A stretch of 64,000 bases of DNA, taken from positions 46,850,906 through 46,914,905 of the forward strand of contig CAMZMU010000062.1 in assembly GCA_947311845.1 (NCBI GenBank), in the 5' to 3' direction. Origin of the DNA: Poa pratensis. Its lineage: Eukaryota > Streptophyta > Magnoliopsida > Poales > Poaceae. Positions 57,429 through 64,000 of the stretch are shown here, piece by piece (positions within the stretch are counted from its first letter, which is position 1; every line of letters starts with the position of its first letter). The position numbers and the translations under genes were made by a program. Under the pieces are notes generated by a model. The model did not search any database. It was not told where the DNA came from and saw only the letters and a program-made list of their open reading frames with translations.

Positions 57429-58742
57429 TCACAGCCTTGCACGTGCGCTGGCTAGAACTCCGCATCTAGCGATCGCGTGCTCGAACTTCTTAAGAGTCGC
57501 CGCCTCCAAGGATATGACCAGGTGCGCGCTGCCATCGCCTGCGCCTGCAGCATACAGGTAGACCCATCCGCCGCGCACAGTCTCCGCCCGCGACATCACG
57601 CGCGGCTTCCCCCACCCGAAGTCCGCCTCATACGTGCGCAGGTGGTACCAGCTGTTCATCCGCAGCTCCGTCTCCGGCAGGTTTCCGCGGTCCTCCGGCC
57701 GCCTTCCCTTCTCGGTCTCGAAGTAGTCCACCGCTGACCTCAGCAGCTCGTCGTCGAACCGCTCCGTCGTTGCTCTTACTCGGCTCGCGACAGACGCCAG
57801 CGTCTCCGACACGACATCCTTCACCACGGCGGTGGCGAACACGTTGACGACCCCGTTGCCGAAGTACCCCGGGAGTGGCGGCTTGAGGCGATGCCTGACG
57901 TCCACCGGGAAGTTCATGCGCGTGGTGGCGCCCGGGTCCAGCTGGCGGGCGACACAAACACACTGCCAGACGAGAGCGCTCACGGCGCAGAATGTGCTAA
58001 CCCCGCCGCACCGGCGCTTGAGGGCATTCAGCTGGTCCTTGGAGAAGGTGAAGACCTCGGTCGCGGCGACGGACGTCCCTGACGGCTCGTGCATAGTCAG
58101 CTTGCTGCAGAACATGGGGACGGTTTCGGGGCGGATGATGGGCGGGGACCGCGCGCGGAGGAGGGCGCGGTCGTGGCATGGGAGCTCTATGACGGCGCGC
58201 TCGCCGCCGTCACGGCAGTAGCCGGCCCACGTCCGAAGGAAATGGAACGTGCTGGGGCCGTCCACGACGGCGTGGTGCACCGATGTCCCCAAGACCACGC
58301 CGCCGCACTTCAGGAAGGTCACCTGCACGGCCAGTATAACGGACGACGGCTGAACAGGAGGACGGAACAGCTTCCTTAGCTCGGGCGACGGCTTGGAGTC
58401 GCTGAAGTCCTCGAAAGTGTTCTCGGAGTGGGCGACCACGAAGAGCGCGCCCTCCGCGTTGCAGTTGACCATGATACGGCCGTCGGAATCCGCACCGAGA
58501 CGGCCGGCGAGAGGGTAGAAGGGCACCAGCGCCTCCGCCATGGACTTCTTGAGCTTGTCCACGCTGAAGAAGTCGTTGGAGGCGGCGACGTCGCCGGCGC
58601 TGTAGACGTGCATGAGCGGCGTGTGGCCTCTTTTGGCCAGCACCAGGTCCAGCGGGGAGAGCCAGAGGCCTTTCCGCGGCGTCTCATCGCTCGGCGTTAC
58701 GAGGCAGGACTCTACCACTCGTAGCGCTGATACCGAACCCAT
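57429..58742 (-). CDS. BAHD-family acyltransferase, intact (copy C)
   Basis: 437 codons, a typical length for the family. The start is taken at 58740-58742 (M-G-S-V-S-A-L) because the N-terminus then matches family members; an in-frame upstream ATG adds 78 unlikely residues. The catalytic HXXXD motif is HHAVVDG (His157, Asp161), and the structural DFGWG motif is at 374-378. The segments Y-P-L-A-G-R (near 77) and Y-F-G-N-G (near 293) are also family hallmarks. These soluble cytosolic enzymes transfer an acyl group from a CoA thioester to an alcohol or amine; the overall look is close to hydroxycinnamoyl-transferases, but substrates cannot be read from sequence. A TATA-like element lies ~65 bp upstream (58807-58815). 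No intron is needed. It is the only undamaged one of three copies. Confidence 0.93.
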   Translation of the reverse strand: MGSVSALRVVESCLVTPSDETPRKGLWLSPLDLVLAKRGHTPLMHVYSAGDVAASNDFFSVDKLKKSMAEALVPFYPLAGRLGADSDGRIMVNCNAEGALFVVAHSENTFEDFSDSKPSPELRKLFRPPVQPSSVILAVQVTFLKCGGVVLGTSVHHAVVDGPSTFHFLRTWAGYCRDGGERAVIELPCHDRALLRARSPPIIRPETVPMFCSKLTMHEPSGTSVAATEVFTFSKDQLNALKRRCGGVSTFCAVSALVWQCVCVARQLDPGATTRMNFPVDVRHRLKPPLPGYFGNGVVNVFATAVVKDVVSETLASVASRVRATTERFDDELLRSAVDYFETEKGRRPEDRGNLPETELRMNSWYHLRTYEADFGWGKPRVMSRAETVRGGWVYLYAAGAGDGSAHLVISLEAATLKKFEHAIARCGVLASARARL

Positions 58743-58806
58743 ATTGTTTTGTGTTTTGTTGCTTCTGTGTCGAGAAATCCCGTCTCGTTCTGTGTGGGTG
58801 GTGCGA

Positions 58807-58815
58807 ATTAAATAA
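58807..58815 (-). promoter_or_regulatory. TATA-like element of the BAHD gene
   Basis: The minus strand reads ttatttaat, 65 bp upstream of the start codon. The same element is kept in copy B and deleted in copy A. Confidence 0.4.
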
Positions 58816-59289
58816 GGCGCACGGGATCCGGCAAAAGTACAGAACAAGGGTGTCAAGGTGCATACACAGCCGCCACAGCTAACGGTTTGACTGGATCGAT
58901 CATGTATGGTCAGCGACGGGCGGATGCATGCACACCATGCACGTTTCATTTGACCCAAATATGTTGACGAATCCACAATTTGTTTCTGATTTCTTATAAG
59001 GATCTATAATCAGTTGATTAGAACACTGATTGAACGCTCGTGCGATTGCCACGAACCTATCAATATATTCGGTAGTCTTATTTTACGAATGCATTCAACT
59101 TTCACCTTATACAAATTTTTTTTTTACGTCGATCCAAGAGTGGTCGCATAACGCTTATAAACCGATGAACGGACAAGTGGATGATGCTTGAGCGGGAATC
59201 CTTGAGATGATACCAGCCTAAGCTCCACGGCGGTGGTGATGGGGGCGGCGGGCTCTTCTCGCGCGGCCCCTCGCGCGGCGTGATGGAGG

Positions 59290-59529
59290 TTGGCCGTTTT
59301 GGAGCCTAGTCTCAGCCGTTGGGGGGTGCTGCTCGGCGGGCGTCTCAATCCTCCCGTGCTCCTCTGCCTTGCAAGGGCAGTGGGTGGATGGGATACCATG
59401 TCGTCGAGGGTGAACCTGGCCGGAATCATGGAAGCCGAGGAAAAAATGTTAGTGTATCGTCGCGGCGACCTAGGGGTTTCTCCCTCTACCCCGCGCGTGG
59501 AGATGAAGTTTTACGGGTCTGAAGAATAA
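59290..59529 (+). CDS. short conserved ORF upstream of BAHD copy C (unknown)
   Basis: 79 codons, identical in translation to 24875-25114. It runs divergently from the acyltransferase, ~550 bp upstream of its start codon. No domain is recognised. Confidence 0.25.
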   Translation: MAVLEPSLSRWGVLLGGRLNPPVLLCLARAVGGWDTMSSRVNLAGIMEAEEKMLVYRRGDLGVSPSTPRVEMKFYGSEE

Positions 59530-59976
59530 AAAAAGTTCGGCCGGTGGCTTAGTGGTTTCGTTCCGTCGAACGCGTCGATCTACTTGTTGTCGCTCAAGCT
59601 CGTTTTGGTCGTCGACGAGTTTCGGATGTCTCTGCCGGAGGCTTCACAAATTGGTGTATGTGCTCTTGAATTTTTGAGTTGTATGTGATCCGGTCTACAA
59701 ATCAGTACTGGAGTTTAAGTCTCTTAACACCATGGGACATATCAAACCTTACAATTTTCATGGTGTTGGACTGAGGCGGGGACTGTCAAGCCTGAGTATG
59801 AGTAGAACACCAATATTGGTGGGTGAGGAGTTATGTTGCATACTTGACAAAATTCCTATCCAAACCGCACATGTGCATGTTAGAGCGGTGAGGTAATTTG
59901 CAGCGGTGACTTCAATCGGGGTGGTAACACTCAAGCACTTCAGTTTTGGTGCTGCGTTTTGAGTGACGAGTCTTCA

Positions 59977-60000
59977 CCCCCCCCCCCCCCCCCCCCCCCC
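59977..60000. repeat. poly-C tract (C24)
   Basis: Twenty-four consecutive C residues. Confidence 0.95.
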
Positions 60001-60339
60001 ATCATGAGTGACGAGTCTTCATCCCCTTAAAGTTCAATCCTGCCTCCGCCCCTGGCGTGGAAAACCAAGTTTTGCCCTTCACTGGTTGTATCTAGCCGTG
60101 ACATTTTTCATTTTTGAACTGGCGATGACAACGCGTGTCCATTCTTCTCATTTTAAAGTCGTCTCTTTTAGAAACGCTTCTGTAGTTTTGTGTGTTGTAT
60201 TGGTAATTTTGATCCGACTGCTATGAGTGGTTGATAGTTGTGGTGTTTTTTTCTTTCTTCTTCTCTTTACTCTTTAACATGTGTGCATCGTTAATGTGTC
60301 GACTAGTTTTTACATTTTGATGCAGAAACTGAATTTAAT

Positions 60340-60630
60340 CGATATTCTTATTAATATATTCACTTTGTCAAATAAAGCCGCCACATGCGCATGTGAATAC
60401 GTGAATAATCTCAAACCAATAAAAATAGGAAAATTCCTCCGACATTGAAACTTCGAAACCGTACCACCTTGATTTTGTCGCCCGGCTTGATTTGTCTGGC
60501 GGCTAGGAGTACCTACAACGTCAAACATGAAGAAGCGTTTGTCTTTGAATTCCACACTGTTTTTAGACTTGTAGGATTTTCTTATTAATATATTCACTTT
60601 GTCAAATAAAGCCGCCACATGGGCATGAAG
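60340..60630. repeat. local direct repeat at the block C boundary
   Basis: A ~50-bp AT-rich segment ending 'aataaagccgccacatg' occurs at about 60342-60388 and again at 60578-60622, separated by ~190 bp of unrelated sequence. Block B has a partial version of the same duplication (26017-26103). Confidence 0.8.
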
Positions 60631-61098
60631 AAGCGTGCCGTATGGACTTGTTCCACGTGTAAATAACTGTGGACACTACATTAAGGTAGCGTAACAGATG
60701 ACGTATACTAGAATGATTTTCGCGGTGTCATGCCTGACGCCATGCACGAGCGCTACTTGGGTCGCTAGCCAGTTTGCAAGAGTTCTGTCTAAGTTCATTT
60801 TTTGTAGGGGAAGTTCTGTCTAAGTTGAGTTGTGCTGTTTTGGCTACTGAAAAGTTATTTACAGCATCTCCACCAGTGCCCCCCCCCCCCCCCCCCCCCC
60901 CCCCAAATCACCCTAAAAGGTTCATTGGGGTGGCGGACACCAAATTTTGCCCCACCGGCAGCCCCAATTGATCGGCCTGAGTCAAATTTTGTCCGGCACC
61001 CCTGACTCGGCCCCTAACTTTGATGGCCCTCTCGGGGGTGCCGGACAGTGGTAGGTCAAGCGTCCTGACTGGTGGAGCTCGCCTGCCAGTGACACGAG
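60631..61098. other. intergenic, MITE-like GC-rich part
   Basis: 60870-61060 begins with 'agcatctccacca', contains the C26 tract and carries 'gtgccggac' words also seen in the hairpin at 4306-4347. No gene. Confidence 0.45.
60879..60904. repeat. poly-C tract (C26)
   Basis: Twenty-six consecutive C residues. Confidence 0.95.
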
Positions 61099-61129
61099 CA
61101 CTAGTAGGAGAATGGCTACAGCCGCTAGC

Positions 61130-61440
61130 CTACTGCTGGCGAAAAATAAAAGGTGCCCGCCAGTGCTACTACCACTGGCAAACACGAAAATGCCTTTCGC
61201 CAGCTGTACGGACAACACCGCTGGTGAACGCGCGCACAAAACCGCCAGCGGTAAGTGCGTGCTCGGTCGATTCTGAGGGGCAACCTACCGCTGGCGAAAA
61301 GGATACTCCGTTCGCCAGGCCTTTTTGCTAGGGGTGGTGGAGATAGCGCTGGCGAACCGTGGCAGGCCCGCCACCGCGCCCCGGACCCCAGGTTACCGCT
61401 GGCGAACCGGTATATTTGTTCGCTAGCGGTAACCTGGGAA
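61130..61440. repeat. CACTA subterminal repeats
   Basis: Multiple copies of a 'cgctggcgaa'-type word and of its complement 'ttcgccag' fill the region. Such arrays bind the element's own transposase in characterised CACTA elements. Confidence 0.8.
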
Positions 61441-62045
61441 GATGCAATAAGTGCGGCACCCACCTCCCACCCTCCTTTATTGCTCTCACTTACTCATCTC
61501 TCACTAACTCGAACTCTCCCCATTTTTAGCCAATTTCCCCCATCAAATACTCCTATTTTAGCCAATAAAAAGTAGTTTATTTGGTAGATCCAACCAAATC
61601 TCCCTCCCACACCCACTTCCACCAATTAGTTTTCCCTCCAACCACTCTTAACTCTAGATCTAGCTATCTCCCTCTCTCCAACAAACTAGATCTATCCTAC
61701 ATCAACTCATCTCGTTAACAAGTTTATCCAATAAAGGTAGAGTACTACCTAAACATGATTGTTTTTGTGATTGTGTGTTATGTATGAGATATAAAGATGA
61801 AATTTTGTGTGATTGTGTTGTGAGATGTTGAAATGGACTATATGTGTGAAATTTTGGTTGTTTGTGCCATGAAAATGAATGAGAGTTTTCAATCTTTTGC
61901 CGGAATGTAGATTCATTTCCGTTTCGGCAACTTTGACACTCCATTTCGCCCGTAGTTGTAGGAAGGTCATGCTGAATATTTTCATGAAAACCGAAATATA
62001 TATATGGTTCTAATTGTCTTGATTATACACCTTACAGGCGATAAA

Positions 62046-62623
62046 ATGGTCAGTATGAGTGAACGTGTCATGAGAAAATACTCAAGACACGCGATGGAAG
62101 ACATGTTACGAAATAACCGCGACACAATAAGATGTCCTTGTCGGCAATGCAAACTAGTTTGTGTTGTCGACCCCTTTAGCGGAGATTTGATGAATCACCT
62201 CCTCATGCGTGGTTTCATGGATGGCTACACTCGGTGGATAAGTGATGATGAGGATGATGAAGTCCATGAGCGAAATGATCAGGATCATCGAGGGCAGCAG
62301 AACAATAATAACGATGAGTGGCAAGAAGACGAAGAGTTTGATCCCGATGGTGGAGGAGATCCGAAAGAAAATGTAATCAAAGACGAGGACACTCAGACAC
62401 CGCTTAGTGAAGTTGTACGGGACCCTCATCTCAAAGAACTGCTTCTCAAGAACTCTCAGCAACCTAAGCTAGCGCAGCTGGAGATAAACTCGAATACTCC
62501 GTTGTATCCAGGTTGCGAGCCAAAGGATTCTCGCTTGAAAGTAGCGCTCGAGGTTCTGCAGATGAAGTCAAGACACAAATGGAGCGACAAAAGCGTTGAC
62601 GCATGTCTGGATTACTGGCACGG
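62046..62623 (+). pseudogene. CACTA transposase N-terminal exon (transposase-associated domain), truncated
   Basis: Follows a 3' splice site (ttacag, ending at 62036). It encodes R-K-Y-S-R-H-A-M-E-D-M-L, C-P-C-R-Q-C-K and H-L-L-M-R-G-F-M-D-G-Y, which are hallmarks of the transposase-associated domain in grass CACTA elements, then an acidic linker and a K-S-R-H-K-W-S-D-K-S segment. The exon is cut at D-Y-W-H-G by the solo LTR; reading through gives a stop 63 bp into the LTR. The catalytic transposase part is not present in this window. Confidence 0.85.
62619..62623. repeat. 5-bp target-site duplication of the solo LTR
   Basis: 'cacgg' here and at 63567-63571. Confidence 0.93.
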
Positions 62624-63566
62624 TGTAATGACCCACAGTTCAGAGAGTAGAAAGGGGCTAAATAGAATTTGTGCATTTGCATAGCATGCATCTAAAAATA
62701 CGGGAAAATTTAAAACTTTTTCGACGATGTCGTAGAGTGATCGACCAACACTCGAAAGACTAGTTGAGAATGCCGCAAATGTCGAATAAATAAAAAACTT
62801 TGAATCAAACTTGTTTAACCTAAGTCGAGGTTTCGCTGATGTTGGTGAATTAGACTTAGTCATCAACGTTAGTGCGCTAAATTTCAAACCTGATCTCATG
62901 TATTCTCAAATAATCTGCTCACAAGTAATAATACGATAATCTATAAATCAAATGATGAGTATGACTTACCTCATCAATCGAATAAAAACATATTCTAAAG
63001 GAAATATAAGGAGAAGTGCAAGGAAGGATAATAAAATCCTAAACTAAATCTTAATCTAGATCTTCTTACTTTATCTAGATCATCTTATCTTCTTATCTCC
63101 TAATCTTCTCGAAGTCATCCAGCAAAAGGAGCTAACCCAGTAAACAAGGTAAAACAACAAGAAGCATTTGGAGAAGGATTTCTTAGGATGGCATAGAAGT
63201 GCTATGCCCTACCATCATTGAGTAGTTGGAAACTCTTCTATCATAATCTGTTCTTAACAATCTCTCTAGAAAGAGTGTGATATTCCAATGTTAGTGTTAT
63301 ATGGAAGTAGTTTGGTAACAAGCTTTGCAAACTTGTTAACAAATCACATTTGTATACTCAAACAATTATACAAATAAACAGAAGGTTATATAATCTAGTA
63401 CCTTTGAGCCTATTGAATATAAGAAGTAATTTGGTGACAAGACTGATCATCTTGTTAACAGATTCTTTTGTATGCATAAGGCAATATGATGTCATATAAT
63501 ACACATACACTCCCTATAACAAACAAAGAGAAAGCTTTGCTAGGACTGAGTTGAATGTCTTCACCA
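62624..63566. mobile_element. solo LTR inserted in the CACTA transposase exon
   Basis: 943 bp starting TGTAATGACC and ending TTCACCA (TG...CA), flanked by the exact duplication 'cacgg'. The inside is AT-rich and noncoding, with no PBS or coding region, as expected after LTR-LTR recombination. Imperfect direct repeats ('tttggtaacaag' and 'tttggtgacaag' with downstream 'cttgttaaca') lie at about 63310 and 63430. Confidence 0.85.
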
Positions 63567-63571
63567 CACGG

Positions 63572-64000
63572 GTGAGGCAACCTACCGCTGGCGAAAAGGA
63601 TACTCCGTTCGCCAGGGGTGGTGGAGATAGCGCTGGCGAACAAGGCCTTTTCACCAGGGGTGGTGGAGGTAGCGCTGGCGAACCGTGATTTCGCCCGCCC
63701 GCGGTAAAAAGGCCCGCCACCGCGCCCCGGACCAATAAGTGCGGCACCCACCTCCCACCCTCCTTTATTGCTCTCAGTTACTCATCTCTCACTAACTCGA
63801 ACTCTCCCCATTTTTAGTCAATTTCCCCCCATCAAATACTCCTATTTTAGCCAATAAAAAGTAGTTTATTTGGTAGATCCAACCAAGTCTCCCTCCCACA
63901 CCCACTTCCACCAATTAGTTTTCCCTCCAACCACTCTTAACTCTAGATCTAGCTATCTCCCTCTCTCTAACAAACTAGATCTATCCTACATAAACTCATC
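63572..64000 (+). repeat. direct repeat of the CACTA 5' region
   Basis: Matches 61277 to about 61715 in the same orientation, with internal differences in the subterminal array (an extra 'gtggtggag' unit, loss of ~60 bp near the 'ggttaccgctgg' segment). It lacks the terminal 180 bp of the element. The rest lies beyond the window. Confidence 0.8.

Larger units (their letters stand above)
53613..60404. repeat. segmental duplication block, copy C
   Basis: The uninterrupted 6.8-kb version of block B, and the one that carries the intact acyltransferase gene. Confidence 0.9.
58743..60404. other. copy C upstream flank
   Basis: Promoter and upstream DNA, with the short ORF at 59290-59529 and the C24 tract at 59977-60000. 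Confidence 0.75.
61099..64000 (+). mobile_element. CACTA (En/Spm) transposon, 5' part, continues past window end
   Basis: The 5' terminus is CACTAGTAGGAGAATGG, a typical grass CACTA end, preceded by 'gag' (possible 3-bp target duplication). Subterminal repeats with the core 'cgctggcgaa' follow between 61130 and 61440 in both orientations. An exon for the TNP2-type transposase region starts at 62036. The exon is interrupted by a solo LTR (62624-63566). Right of that, the element's own subterminal region reappears in direct orientation (63572 onward). The 3' end is outside the window. Confidence 0.88.

Noticed and set aside
58743..58976. In-frame N-terminal extension of 78 residues on the intact acyltransferase
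   Set aside because: The extension contains the TATA-like element and leader and is not typical of BAHD proteins; the ATG at 58742 fits family length.
60870..61098. Complete MITE around the C26 tract
   Set aside because: A start-like 'agcatctccacca' is present but no matching inverted end or target duplication could be defined before the CACTA terminus.

Overview
The window is nuclear DNA from a grass, most likely a Triticeae species (wheat, Aegilops or barley group). The reasons are the dense nesting of LTR retrotransposons, a CACTA transposon and a Stowaway MITE, grass-type gypsy and copia primer-binding sites, GC-rich first exons, and a few host genes in a large excess of repeats. It is not prokaryotic; there are no operons, CRISPR arrays or rRNA/tRNA genes. 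Layout: (1) 1-2546 is the end of a duplicated block holding a broken BAHD acyltransferase (copy A). (2) 2547-10740 holds gypsy LTR remnants, a coiled-coil coding fragment and a nested direct duplication of a NAM-associated-type C-terminal exon. (3) 14020-26078 is a second copy of the block (copy B), whose BAHD gene is split by a complete 5.2-kb copia-type element with a 5-bp target duplication. (4) 26579-29105 is a four-exon F-box/LRR/FBD gene with apparent frameshifts. (5) 29653-32863 is a short-LTR element without recognisable pol, inserted 31 bp beyond the stop of a small Arg-rich gene (32900-33205). (6) 35318-44993 is a complete Athila-like gypsy element on the minus strand whose two LTRs differ only by three single-base indels. 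(7) 45-53 kb is old repeat DNA with an RNase H fragment, a Stowaway MITE and AT-rich sequence. (8) 53613-60404 is the third block, with the only intact BAHD gene (57429-58742, 437 aa, HHAVVDG and DFGWG present). (9) 61099-64000 is the 5' part of a CACTA element whose transposase exon carries a solo LTR and is followed by a direct repeat of its own subterminal region. The host genes do not form a pathway. The biological story is a local triplication of one BAHD acyltransferase with two copies decaying by different routes, overlaid by recent LTR-element insertions. Repeat-to-repeat comparison shows that many differences, including those causing frameshifts, are single-base indels, so part of the apparent pseudogenisation may be sequence error. 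I saw no convincing new molecular system. The most unusual items are the start-codon deletion in copy A, the 22-bp palindrome whose 2-nt centre is inverted between paralogous blocks, the solo LTR inside the transposase exon, and the extra coiled-coil ORF after pol in the Athila-like element.
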